Assembly (NCBI RefSeq): GCF_965342175.1
Contig: NZ_CBDRBL010000031.1
Coordinates: 1-64,000 of the forward strand
Origin: Actinacidiphila sp965342175
GTDB lineage: Bacteria > Actinomycetota > Actinomycetes > Streptomycetales > Streptomycetaceae
Reading direction: 5' to 3'
Length of the DNA: 64,000 nt
Of this stretch, positions 27,963 through 36,355 are shown one piece after another (positions within the stretch are counted from its first letter, which is position 1; the number at the start of each line of letters is the position of its first letter). The translations under genes and the position numbers were made by a program. The notes beneath the pieces are model-generated. The model worked only from the letters and a program-made list of their open reading frames with translations, was not told where the DNA came from and made no database searches.

Positions 27963-29288
27963 ATGAGCAGCAGCAGTCACAGCAACGACGACCTCGCCGC
28001 CGCCCTGCCCTCGCCCTGGCCGAAGAGCCCGGTGATGCAGGCGGCCTACCGCGCCCGTGCGGCCGCCGACGACCTCGCGCCGCTGCCGCGTGCGGTGAAG
28101 GACGACGCGCTGCTGGCCGTCGCCGACGCCCTGGTCGTCCGCACACGGGAGATCGTCGAGGCCAACGCGAAGGACGTGGCACGCGCCCGGGAGGCGGGCA
28201 CCAGTCAGGCGATCGTCGACCGTCTGACCCTCACCCCCGAGCGGGTCCGCGCCATCGCCTCCGACGTGCGCGACGTGGCGGGCCTGCCCGACCCCGTCGG
28301 CGAGGTGGTGCGCGGCTCCACGCTGCCCAACGGCCTGGACCTGCGCCAGATCCGCGTGCCGCTGGGCGTGGTCGGCATCATCTACGAAGCCCGGCCCAAT
28401 GTCACCGTGGACGCGGCGTCGCTGTGCCTGAAGTCCGGCAACGCGGTGCTGCTGCGCGGCTCCTCCTCCGCGCGGCACTCCAACTCGGCGCTGGTGACGG
28501 TGGTGCGCGACGCGATCGGCGCCGCCGGAGTGCCCGCCGACGCCGTCCAGTTGGTGCCGGGGGAGAGCCGGGAGTCGGTGCACGAGCTGATGCGCGCCCG
28601 CGGCATGGTCGACGTGCTCATCCCGCGCGGCGGCGCCTCCCTCATCAAGACGGTGGTCGAGCAGTCCATCGTCCCGGTGATCGAGACCGGCACCGGGAAC
28701 TGCCATGTGTACGTGGACGCCCAGGCCGACCTCGACACCGCCGTCTCGGTGCTGCTCAACTCCAAGACGCAGCGCCCGAGCGTGTGCAACGCCGCCGAGA
28801 CGCTGCTGGTGCACCGCGACATCGCCGCCGACTTCCTGCCGCGGGCCCTTGACGCGCTGGCCGGGGCCGGCGTGACCGTGCACGCCGACGACCGGGTGCG
28901 GGAACTGGCCGAGAAGAGCGGCACCGAGGCCACCGTCGTCCCGGCCACGGCCGAGGACTGGGAGACCGAGTACCTGAGCCACGACATCGCCGCCGCCGTG
29001 GTGGACTCGTTGGACGCCGCCGTCCAGCACATCCGCCTGTGGTCCTCCGGGCACACCGAGGCCATCGTCACCACCTCGCAGCAGGCCGCCCGGCGGTTCA
29101 CCCGGATGGTGGATTCCGCGGCCGTCGCCGTCAACGCCTCGACCCGGTTCACCGACGGCGGCCAGTTCGGCTTCGGAGCCGAGATCGGCATCTCCACGCA
29201 GAAGCTGCACGCCCGCGGCCCGATGGGGCTCGCGGAGCTGACCTCGACCAAGTACGTCTTCACCGGGGACGGCCACGTGCGCGGCTGA
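27963..29288 (+). CDS. proA: Glutamate-5-semialdehyde dehydrogenase (gamma-glutamyl phosphate reductase)
   Basis: Second step of proline synthesis: NADPH-dependent reduction of gamma-glutamyl phosphate. Product is 441 aa, slightly long because of a Ser/Asn-rich N-terminus. Seen: GVVGIIYEARPNVTVDAA, the cofactor segment GNAVLLRGSSSARHSN, the catalytic cysteine in RPSVCNAAETLL (Cys275) and FTDGGQFGFGAEIGISTQKLHARGP cut into its two familiar halves near the C-terminus. ATG at 27963 is the first good start; no strong Shine-Dalgarno is visible. Confidence 0.95.
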   Translation: MSSSSHSNDDLAAALPSPWPKSPVMQAAYRARAAADDLAPLPRAVKDDALLAVADALVVRTREIVEANAKDVARAREAGTSQAIVDRLTLTPERVRAIASDVRDVAGLPDPVGEVVRGSTLPNGLDLRQIRVPLGVVGIIYEARPNVTVDAASLCLKSGNAVLLRGSSSARHSNSALVTVVRDAIGAAGVPADAVQLVPGESRESVHELMRARGMVDVLIPRGGASLIKTVVEQSIVPVIETGTGNCHVYVDAQADLDTAVSVLLNSKTQRPSVCNAAETLLVHRDIAADFLPRALDALAGAGVTVHADDRVRELAEKSGTEATVVPATAEDWETEYLSHDIAAAVVDSLDAAVQHIRLWSSGHTEAIVTTSQQAARRFTRMVDSAAVAVNASTRFTDGGQFGFGAEIGISTQKLHARGPMGLAELTSTKYVFTGDGHVRG

Positions 29289-29362
29289 CCGCCCGGCCCG
29301 GCGGAGGGACGGACTTTCCGAGCGGCCTGCCCAATCCGCGTCATCGGCCCTATTCTGGACGG

Positions 29363-29851
29363 GTGCCGGACGAACTGGGGGGCAAGCCGTTCCCGGACGG
29401 CGAGGACCACGGTGGCGCGGATGACGACTTCGCGTCCGTGGTGCTCGACGAGGCCTTCATACGGGCGGCCGCCTTCCATGAACCCAGCGCCCATGAGCGC
29501 ATGCTCGCCGCCGCCACGGCACAGGCCGAGGCCGAGGCGTCGCGCACCCGTGTACTGCGCGGGGAGGACGCCACCGATCCGTACGAGGACGAGGAATCCG
29601 AGCGCTCCGCGGAGGACGAGGAGTACGAGGACCTCTACTCCCAGCGCAGCCCGTACCGGGGGCACGGGCGCTGGCACCGGACGGTGGCGTGGGTGCTCGC
29701 CGTGGTGATGGGCATAGGCGTCGTCGCACTGACGTTCGCGGCGGTCTACCGGGGCGCCGGAGGCGCCCGTCAGCCCTCCGTACCGCCCACCCCGACGGGC
29801 CGCATCGGCGCGCCCTCGCTTCCGCCGGTGGCGGTCAGCCACCGCCCCTGA
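29363..29851 (+). CDS. Single-pass membrane protein, SVVxDExFxRAA family (copy 1)
   Basis: A 162-residue protein. Cytoplasmic N-terminal part with the motif SVVLDEAFIRAAAFHEPSAHERM (written here in two parts: SVVLDEAFIRAA and EPSAHERM), then an acidic stretch rich in Glu, Asp and Tyr, one membrane helix (about residues 110-131, VAWVLAVVMGIGVVALTFAA) and a short Pro-rich outer tail. The next gene encodes a second protein with the same N-terminal motif. Function is unknown; the pair sits close to cell-wall genes and in front of an LCP-like gene. GTG at 29363 is the start that precedes the motif. Confidence 0.7.
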   Translation: MPDELGGKPFPDGEDHGGADDDFASVVLDEAFIRAAAFHEPSAHERMLAAATAQAEAEASRTRVLRGEDATDPYEDEESERSAEDEEYEDLYSQRSPYRGHGRWHRTVAWVLAVVMGIGVVALTFAAVYRGAGGARQPSVPPTPTGRIGAPSLPPVAVSHRP

Positions 29852-29983
29852 GTGGCATCCGCAGAGCCTCTGAGGCACGCCGAGAGCCCCTGGGACGGCC
29901 GGAGAGTCCCTGGACGGCAGCGCGCGGGGCGCAGTCCGCCGCCAGGACGTTTCGAAGGGCCCTCACAGACCTACGCTTGTTGT

Positions 29984-31120
29984 ATGGGCGGGCCTGGCGA
30001 CCCACCGGAGGGGAACCCCGAGGGCTTCCCGGGAGGCGGTGAGGACGAGTACCGATCCGTCGTCTTCGACGAATCGTTCGTGCGGGCTGCCCGGATACAG
30101 GAGTTCTCCGCACGGGAGCGGCTGGACGGATCGGCCCGCTCGGTGCGCACCCGCCGTCCGTGGTCCCGCGGCGCCCCCGGACGGGGCCTCGCCCTTGTCC
30201 TCGTCCTGGTCATGGTCCTCGGCACCGCCCTCTACCTGGGCCTGCGAACCCCCTACGCCCCTCCGGCCCCTCCGGCGGCGGAGCCGCTGCGGACCACTCT
30301 GCTGCCGCTCGCCCCCACGGCCGAGGTGGCCGCCGTGGACCGCTCCCGGCCCTTCGCAGGGCAGCGCGCCGAGCGCTACCCGGTCGGCGGACGCGGTTAC
30401 GCGCTGCCGCCGGCGCGCAGTACCGCGCACTTCAGCGCGAACCAGGTCCTGCGGGCACTGCTCTTCGCCAAGGCGTATCTCGTCGCCTCCTCCGCCGATC
30501 CCGGCGCCCTGACGGGTGGAGACGTCCGTACGGTGCGCACCATGCTCGATCCCGGCCAGCTCGACCAGTTCGACCGCAGCCTGGAGCGTCCCGCCGACGA
30601 CGGACGCCACGCGGCCACCGGCTGGCTGGTGCGCTTCGAACCCGGCCGTGTCGCCCTCGCCGCCGACGAGGTCAGGGTGCACGGCACCATGACCGTGGCG
30701 GAGGCGGCGGAGGACGCCCTGGAGGTCGTCGCGGACCACACGCTGGTCTACGCCGTGCGGGCCGCCACCGCCGGGGACGGCCAGGTCTCGCTCTTCACCG
30801 TGCGGCGCGAACTGCGGATGCGCTTCGACCGCGCGGACCTGCGCGACCAGCATGTGGAGCTGCTGCAGGCCGCCATCGAGGCCGGGCCCCTCTCCTGCGC
30901 GGGCGCCCCCGTGGAGCACTTCCGGCCGCTGCTGGCCGGGCAGCGGCCTGCGCCGCACCCCGGGGTCGACCCCCACGACCACCGCCACGAGATCAGCTCG
31001 GTGTGCGGGGTGCTCGCCCCGGCCCCGGCGGCCGCACCGGGGGTCAGCCCCGCGGCGGGTCCTGCGGGTCCTTCGGCGGGTGCCCCGACGGGCGGGGGCC
31101 CGAACCCGGCGTCCCGGTGA
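29984..31120 (+). CDS. Single-pass membrane protein, SVVxDExFxRAA family (copy 2)
   Basis: A 378-residue protein. The N-terminus carries SVVFDESFVRAA and EFSARERL, the same motif as the gene before it, then a basic patch, one membrane helix (about residues 66-86, GLALVLVLVMVLGTALYLGL) and a large outer domain of about 280 residues (HFSANQVLRALLFAKAYLVASS, TGWLVRFEPGRVALA, ISSVCGVLAP). No enzyme motif is visible. ATG at 29984. Its 3' end overlaps the convergent M48 gene by 77 bp. In related genomes such proteins lie next to mre-linked spore-wall genes, so a wall role is possible but unproven. Confidence 0.72.
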   Translation: MGGPGDPPEGNPEGFPGGGEDEYRSVVFDESFVRAARIQEFSARERLDGSARSVRTRRPWSRGAPGRGLALVLVLVMVLGTALYLGLRTPYAPPAPPAAEPLRTTLLPLAPTAEVAAVDRSRPFAGQRAERYPVGGRGYALPPARSTAHFSANQVLRALLFAKAYLVASSADPGALTGGDVRTVRTMLDPGQLDQFDRSLERPADDGRHAATGWLVRFEPGRVALAADEVRVHGTMTVAEAAEDALEVVADHTLVYAVRAATAGDGQVSLFTVRRELRMRFDRADLRDQHVELLQAAIEAGPLSCAGAPVEHFRPLLAGQRPAPHPGVDPHDHRHEISSVCGVLAPAPAAAPGVSPAAGPAGPSAGAPTGGGPNPASR

Positions 31121-32161
31121 AGCGGTCGCGCAGCCGGCCGCCGATGTCGCCCGCCCCCGACCCGATGTCCGAGAGCAGCTTCATGAGCGGGTCCTTGCTC
31201 GTCCTCACCGTCTCGGCGTAGTGGCCCGCCGATTCCTTGAACGCGTCGTAGACCGAGGCGTCCCCGTCCTCGGCGCGCCGCGGGTAGTGGCCGTCCATGA
31301 TGCGCTGGTAGTCGCGGCTCGCGGCCCACTGCTTGAGCTCCGCGGCCCGCACCGTCGTGAACGGGTGGCTGCGAGGCATGACGTTGAGGATCTTCAGCAC
31401 GGAGTCACGGAGGTCGCCGGCCTCCTCGTACTCCTCGGCCTGCTTCAGGAAGGCGTCCACGTTCATCTCGTGCAGGTGGTTGCCGCCGGCGATCTTCATC
31501 AGACCGCGCATCGAGGCCTGCAGTTCCTGGCCGACCAGGAGCCCGGCCCGGTCGGCGGAGAGCTCCGACTTGCGGAACCACTCGCGCAGAGCGGTGACGA
31601 TCGCCATGATCGCGAGATTGCCGAGCGGGATCACGCGACTTTCAGCGCCAGGCTGGTCAGGAAGAGCAGGATCGTGCGGTAGACGCTGTGGCCGGACAGC
31701 GCGTGGCCGACCTCGTGGCCCACGACCGCCCGCATCTCCTCCTCGTCCAGCAGTTCCACCAGCCCGGTGGTGACGACGATGATCGGCTCGTCCAGGCCGA
31801 TGCACATCGCGTTGGGCCGCGGGTCCTGGGAGACGTACATCGGCGGGACCTTGGGCAGGTCGAGGATGTAGCAGGCGTCCCGCAGCATGTCGTTGAGATG
31901 CGGGAACTGCTGGTCGCCGACGCGTACCGAGTCCGAGAGGAACAGCAGCCGCAGCGAGCGCTCGGGCAGCAGGCCGCTGAGCGCCTTGAAGACGGTGTCG
32001 AAACCGCTCAGCCGGCGCAGGGCCACCAGCGCGGAGCGGTCCGCCGGGTGCTCGTACGCGCGCGAGGAGATGTCCTCGAAGCGCCGACGGTTGCGTCCGG
32101 GCAGCCACTGTCCGTGGTCTCCGCCGCCCTTCGCACCGCTCGAATCGTTCGGACCGGACAT
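31044..32161 (-). pseudogene. M48 family zinc metallopeptidase, frameshifted
   Basis: Encodes an HtpX-like membrane peptidase, but in two frames. From ATG 32161 (MSGPNDSSGAK) the first 176 residues contain the zinc motif HEVGH within AVVGHEVGHALSGH and a hydrophobic helix, then stop at TGA (31631-31633). The rest continues in another frame: PLGNLAIMAIVTALREWF, RKSELSADRAGLLVGQ with the third zinc ligand Glu, and KQAEEYEEAGDLRDSVLKI, ending at 31044. Adding one G at the GCGTGATCC site would join the halves as KVAWIPLGNLA. So a single-base deletion has broken the gene, or the assembly has lost a base. If real, the protein would lack its Glu ligand and be inactive. Confidence 0.85.
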
Positions 32162-32303
32162 ATGCCCCCGCCCCCCTGCTCGTCCGTCGGGTACGTAGTG
32201 AGGACGCGCGGAGCCACCGCGAAGTTCCGCCCGGACCGCCCGTACGATGTTGCCCGAGTCTTCCGCCCGTCGACAGACCCCGAAGCCACCAAGGGACCGC
32301 CGC

Positions 32304-32462
32304 ATGACCTCCTACGCGACCGCCGCCGTTCTGACCACGCTCGCCGAGGGCGAGGGCGGCGGCAACCACGAGAGCCTCAGCCCCTACCTGACGGGCGGCG
32401 GCGCGCTGTTCGCGCTGCTGCTCCTGCTCTTCATCACCACCCGCTTCAACCGCGACCGCTGA
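32304..32462 (+). CDS. Small single-pass membrane protein
   Basis: A 52-residue protein with a Gly/Glu-rich N-terminus (EGEGGGNHESLSPYLTGGG), one membrane helix (ALFALLLLLFITT) and the basic end RFNRDR. Upstream sequence has AAGGGA ahead of the ATG. It lies 34 bp before nadD on the same strand and is divergent from the M48 gene. Tiny proteins of this type sit before nadD in other streptomycetes, which supports the call. Function unknown. Confidence 0.7.
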   Translation: MTSYATAAVLTTLAEGEGGGNHESLSPYLTGGGALFALLLLLFITTRFNRDR

Positions 32463-32496
32463 GCCCGTTCAGGCGATGCGGGTAGGGTCTATCCGC

Positions 32497-33093
32497 ATGA
32501 AGAAGCGAATCGGTGTGATGGGTGGGACGTTCGATCCCGTCCACCACGGCCACCTCGTCGCGGCCAGCGAGGTGGCGCACCTTTTCCGGCTGGACGAGGT
32601 GGTCTTTGTGCCCACCGGCCAGCCCTGGCAGAAGAGCGCGCAGAAGGTGTCGGCGGCCGAGGACCGCTACCTGATGACGGTGATCGCCACCGCGTCGAAC
32701 CCGCAGTTCTCGGTCAGCCGCAGTGACATCGACCGCGGCGGCCGCACCTACACCATCGACACACTGCGCGATCTCCGGGCCGAGCATCCCGAGGCGGAAC
32801 TGTTCTTCATCACCGGGGCGGACGCGCTGGCCCAGATCTTCTCCTGGCGCAAGGCCGAGGAGTTGTTCGCTCTCGCGCACTTCATCGGTGTCACCCGCCC
32901 CGGACACACCCTGTCCGATCCGGGCTTCCCGGCCGGCGGTGTCTCCCTGGTGGAGGTGCCCGCCCTGGCCATCTCCTCGACCGACTGCCGTCAACGGGTC
33001 GCCAAGGGCGAGCCGGTCTGGTATCTCGTGCCCGACGGCGTCGTGCGCTACATCGACAAACGCAGGCTGTACCGGCAAGTGATCAGCGGCTGA
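32497..33093 (+). CDS. nadD: Nicotinate-nucleotide adenylyltransferase
   Basis: Adenylates nicotinate mononucleotide to deamido-NAD. Product is 198 aa. Seen: the nucleotidyltransferase signature GGTFDPVHHGHL with the HxGH-type motif, the substrate segment PTGQPWQK, FITGADALAQIFSW and the C-terminal ISSTDCRQRV. ATG at 32497 begins MKKRIGVMGG; an in-frame ATG at 32476 would add seven residues. It starts a run nadD, LCP-like gene, rsfS, histidine phosphatase. Confidence 0.95.
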   Translation: MKKRIGVMGGTFDPVHHGHLVAASEVAHLFRLDEVVFVPTGQPWQKSAQKVSAAEDRYLMTVIATASNPQFSVSRSDIDRGGRTYTIDTLRDLRAEHPEAELFFITGADALAQIFSWRKAEELFALAHFIGVTRPGHTLSDPGFPAGGVSLVEVPALAISSTDCRQRVAKGEPVWYLVPDGVVRYIDKRRLYRQVISG

Positions 33094-33115
33094 TCGGCAA
33101 CTGGAGGGGTCCCCA

Positions 33116-34933
33116 GTGAACGACTACCCCCGATGGCAATACGCCGAGGGAACACCCGAGCAGGGCGGTCAGGACCCTTACGGAGAGGACTCCTACGCAC
33201 AGCAGGGCGACTACGCGCACGGCTACGGCACCACGTACGGGCAGCACGACCCGTACGCCCAGCACGACCCGTACGCCCAGCACCACACCGGTCAGCAGCA
33301 GGCCTACCAGCCGCAGCAGGGCTACCCGAGCCAGCAGGGCCAGCAGGGCTATCCCGAGCAGGGCGCGTACCAGGGCCACCCGAGCCAGCAGGGCTACCCC
33401 GCGCCGCAGTACCCCCCGCGGGAGCAGCAGCAGTACGGGCAGCCCGCCCAGGCGCAGCAAGCGCAGCAGACGCAGCAGTACCAGGGGTGGATCCCGCAGC
33501 AGCCGCAGTACCAGGACTCGTACCCCCCGCAGGAACCACAACGATACGAGCAGCAGGGCCAGCGGCCCCCGCAGGCGCCCGGGCAGGCCCCGCCGTCCCC
33601 GCGGCAACCCGCGCACGGGGAGCCCCCGGCCCCGCCCGCCGCGAACCGCGCCCCCTCCGGGGAAGCCGACTACCACACCGGCCAGTTCTCCTTCGTCGAC
33701 GAGGAGAGCGAGGAGTCGGAAGAGGTCATCGACTGGCTGAAGTTCACCGAGTCCCGCACCGAGCGCCGCGAGGAGGCCAGGCGCCGCGGCCGCAACCGGG
33801 TGGTCGCCGCCGTCGTCGTCCTGGCGCTGGTCGCCGTCGGCGGCGTCGGGTACCTGTGGAAGGCCGGAAAGATCCCCGGCCTCGGTGGAGGGTCCGGGCC
33901 CGCGCAGCAGGCCGCGGGCGGCCAGAAGCGCGACGTCATCGTGCTGCACCTGCGCCCGGTCGGCAGCGACGAGAGCTCGACCGCGCTGCTGGTCAGCAAC
34001 TCGACCACCAAGAAGGGCACCACCGTCCTGCTGCCGAACTCGCTCGCCGTCAGCAGCGACGACGGCGGCAGCACCACCCTCGGCAAGTCCGTCGTGGAGA
34101 ACGGTTCCGCCCCCACGCGCGAGGCGCTCGAAGGGCTGCTCGGAACCAAGATCAGCGGCACCTGGCGGCTGGACACCCCTTACCTGGACAACCTCGTCGA
34201 GTCCCTCGGCGGCATCATCGTCGACACCGACGCCACGGTGAAGGCGGGCAAGAAGGAGGGCGGCAAGACCCTCGTCAAGCCCGGCAAGCAGCAGGAGCTC
34301 GGCGGCCAGGCCGCCGTCGCGTACGCCGTCCACCGCGGAGCCGGCGAGGGGCCGGACAAGCAGCTCGCCCGCTTCGGGCAGGTCGTCCAGGCCGTGCTGA
34401 AGAAGATGTACAGCGACCCCGACCTGGCGACCAAGACCGTCGAGGGGCTCAACCAGGTCATCGAGCCCCCGCTGACCGCGAAGGACCTCGGCAGCAGCCT
34501 CGCGGCGCTGTCCCAGGAGGCCAAGGGCGGCGACTACACCACCGCGACGCTGCCCGTGGAGCCGGACGGCACACTGAGCGAGAAGGCCACCGAGGACGTG
34601 GTGAAGAAGGTGCTCGGCGGCACCGTCACCAACGCCGAGTCCGACGGCATCCCCCGGGTCACCCTGCGCAACGCCACAGGCGTCGCCTCCAACGCCGGCG
34701 AGGCCCAGGCGCAGATCGTCGGCGGCGGCTACACCTTCGTCTCCGGCGCCACCGCGGACACCCGCGCCACCTCGCAGGTCCTGTACGCCGACGCCGCCCA
34801 GAAGGCGAACGCGGAGGAACTCGCCAAGACGCTGGGCCTCTCCGCCACTGCCGCCAAGAAGGGCCAGGTGGCCGCCAACGCCGACATCACGGTCGTCCTC
34901 GGCCAGGACTACAGCCCGCCCGCGAAGGGCTGA
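33116..34933 (+). CDS. LytR-CpsA-Psr (LCP)-like membrane protein with degenerate active site
   Basis: A 605-residue protein. The first 190 residues are disordered and dominated by Gln, Tyr, Gly and Pro (repeats of QQGY and YAQHDP). A conserved acidic patch with EEVIDWLKF leads to one membrane helix (about residues 222-243). The outer part resembles an LCP domain (VIVLHLRPVG, GTWRLDTPYLDNLVESLGG, AVAYAVHR, LARFGQVVQAVLKKM) followed by a LytR_C domain with LRNATG. Genuine LCP enzymes that attach polymers to peptidoglycan carry Asp and Arg pairs; where PRD would be expected this protein reads PNS. Catalysis is therefore doubtful. GTG 33116 follows GGAGG. Confidence 0.8.
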   Translation: MNDYPRWQYAEGTPEQGGQDPYGEDSYAQQGDYAHGYGTTYGQHDPYAQHDPYAQHHTGQQQAYQPQQGYPSQQGQQGYPEQGAYQGHPSQQGYPAPQYPPREQQQYGQPAQAQQAQQTQQYQGWIPQQPQYQDSYPPQEPQRYEQQGQRPPQAPGQAPPSPRQPAHGEPPAPPAANRAPSGEADYHTGQFSFVDEESEESEEVIDWLKFTESRTERREEARRRGRNRVVAAVVVLALVAVGGVGYLWKAGKIPGLGGGSGPAQQAAGGQKRDVIVLHLRPVGSDESSTALLVSNSTTKKGTTVLLPNSLAVSSDDGGSTTLGKSVVENGSAPTREALEGLLGTKISGTWRLDTPYLDNLVESLGGIIVDTDATVKAGKKEGGKTLVKPGKQQELGGQAAVAYAVHRGAGEGPDKQLARFGQVVQAVLKKMYSDPDLATKTVEGLNQVIEPPLTAKDLGSSLAALSQEAKGGDYTTATLPVEPDGTLSEKATEDVVKKVLGGTVTNAESDGIPRVTLRNATGVASNAGEAQAQIVGGGYTFVSGATADTRATSQVLYADAAQKANAEELAKTLGLSATAAKKGQVAANADITVVLGQDYSPPAKG

Positions 34934-35019
34934 CCAAGGGCAGCGGATAACCGGTCGGGGACCGAGGACGGTCCGTGAGACCCTGGACCTACGACGTCCC
35001 CGACCGGAAAGCCGCACCA

Positions 35020-35454
35020 GTGACCGCCACGGACCGCTCCATCGAGCTCATCCAGACCGCCGCCCAGGCGGCAGCCGACAAGCTCGCGCACGACATCATC
35101 GCCTATGACGTCAGCGACGTCCTCTCCATCACCGACGCGTTCCTGCTGGCCTCCGCGCCCAACGACCGCCAGGTGAAGGCCATCGTCGACGAGGTCGAGG
35201 AGCGGCTGCAGAAGGAGCTCGGCGTCAAGCCGGTGCGCCGCGAGGGCGAACGTGAGGGCCGCTGGGTCCTGCTCGACTACGTCGACATCGTGGTCCACGT
35301 CCAGCACGCGGAGGAGCGGGTCTTCTACGCGCTGGAGCGGCTGTGGAAGGACTGCCCCGAACTGGAGCTGCACGAGGACGCCGCCGCCACCCGCGGCAAG
35401 GGCGAGGAGCACGCGCGCGCCATCGAGGCCGCCGACGAGGGCGGGCTGAACTGA
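35020..35454 (+). CDS. rsfS: Ribosomal silencing factor RsfS
   Basis: Binds L14 on the 50S subunit and blocks subunit joining when nutrients are short. Product is 144 aa. Seen: the core VSDVLSITDAFLLASAPNDRQVKAIVDEV, then GRWVLLDYVDIVVHV and FYALERLWKDCP, all typical; the C-terminal tail is acidic. GTG at 35020 begins at TATDRSIEL; the open frame further back to 34975 does not resemble the family. The gene is in its usual place after nadD. Confidence 0.93.
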   Translation: MTATDRSIELIQTAAQAAADKLAHDIIAYDVSDVLSITDAFLLASAPNDRQVKAIVDEVEERLQKELGVKPVRREGEREGRWVLLDYVDIVVHVQHAEERVFYALERLWKDCPELELHEDAAATRGKGEEHARAIEAADEGGLN

Positions 35455-36104
35455 ACGGGCACGTACGGGGTCGCGGCCGCCGCGTCGTCTTCTGGCGGCA
35501 CGGCCAGACCTCCTGGAACCTCGAGGGCCGCTTCCAGGGCACCACGGACATCCCCCTGACCTCCACCGGTGTCGCCCAGGCCAAGCGTGCCGCACGGCTG
35601 CTGGCCGCGCTGCGACCGGACGCGATCGTCTCCTCCGACCTGCAGCGCGCCGCCGACACCGCCGCCGAGCTGGCCGCGGTCACGGGCCTGGACGTCTCGT
35701 ACGACGAGGGGCTGCGGGAGACCTACGCGGGGGTCTGGCAGGGCCTGACCCACGAGGAGATCACCGAGCGGTACGGCGAGGAGTACGCGGCCTGGAAACG
35801 GGGCGAGCCCGTGCGGCGCGGCGGCGGCGAGCTGGAGACCGAGGTCGCTGAACGGGCCGCCCCCGTGGTGCTCGCCGCGGCCGACAAGCTGCCCGACGGC
35901 GGTGTGCTGGTGGTCGTCAGCCACGGCGGCGCCATCCGCACCACCATCGGCCGTCTGCTCGGTCTGGATCCGCGCAGCTGGGAGGCGCTCGGCGGGCTGT
36001 CCAACACCTGCTGGTCGATCCTCGGCGAGGGCGCCCGAGGCTGGCGGCTGCTGGAGCACAACGCCGGGACCCTTCCCGAGCCGGTGCTCGGCGACGACGA
36101 CTGA
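35451..36104 (+). CDS. Histidine phosphatase family protein
   Basis: Phosphoglycerate-mutase-like phosphatase. Seen: RHGQTSWN with the catalytic His, FQGTTDIPLTSTG, ELAAVTGLDVSYDEGLRE and the second catalytic His in VVSHGGAI. The natural start NGHVRGRGRR is in frame but has no ATG, GTG or TTG before it: the only codon overlapping the rsfS stop is CTG at 35451, in a CTGA overlap that matches the coupled ATGA or GTGA overlaps of the region. GAGG lies about 10 bases upstream. The other option, GTG 35343, would read through rsfS in another frame. With the CTG start the protein is 217 aa. Confidence 0.85.
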   Translation: MNGHVRGRGRRVVFWRHGQTSWNLEGRFQGTTDIPLTSTGVAQAKRAARLLAALRPDAIVSSDLQRAADTAAELAAVTGLDVSYDEGLRETYAGVWQGLTHEEITERYGEEYAAWKRGEPVRRGGGELETEVAERAAPVVLAAADKLPDGGVLVVVSHGGAIRTTIGRLLGLDPRSWEALGGLSNTCWSILGEGARGWRLLEHNAGTLPEPVLGDDD

Positions 36105-36231
36105 CGACGGCTGACGACGATTGACGGGGCCGGGGGGCCGGGTCGGGGCCGAAACCGCAGCCGATTTCAGGATTCCGGCCCTGACCGGCTAAGCTTCTTC
36201 TCGTTCGCCGGGCGGAAAGCCCGAGGACAGC

Positions 36232-36304
<73 letters not shown>

Positions 36305-36316
36305 CAGCGACACAGG

Positions 36317-36346
36317 ATCCCGTCTCCCTCCCAGGGGAGGCGGGAT
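36317..36346. terminator. Terminator between tRNA-Ala and the convergent regulator gene
   Basis: A 12-bp stem ATCCCGTCTCCC / GGGAGGCGGGAT with one G-U pair, 12 bp after the tRNA and 10 bp before the stop of the minus-strand regulator. It can act on both. Confidence 0.6.
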
Positions 36347-36355
36347 TCGCGCGTT

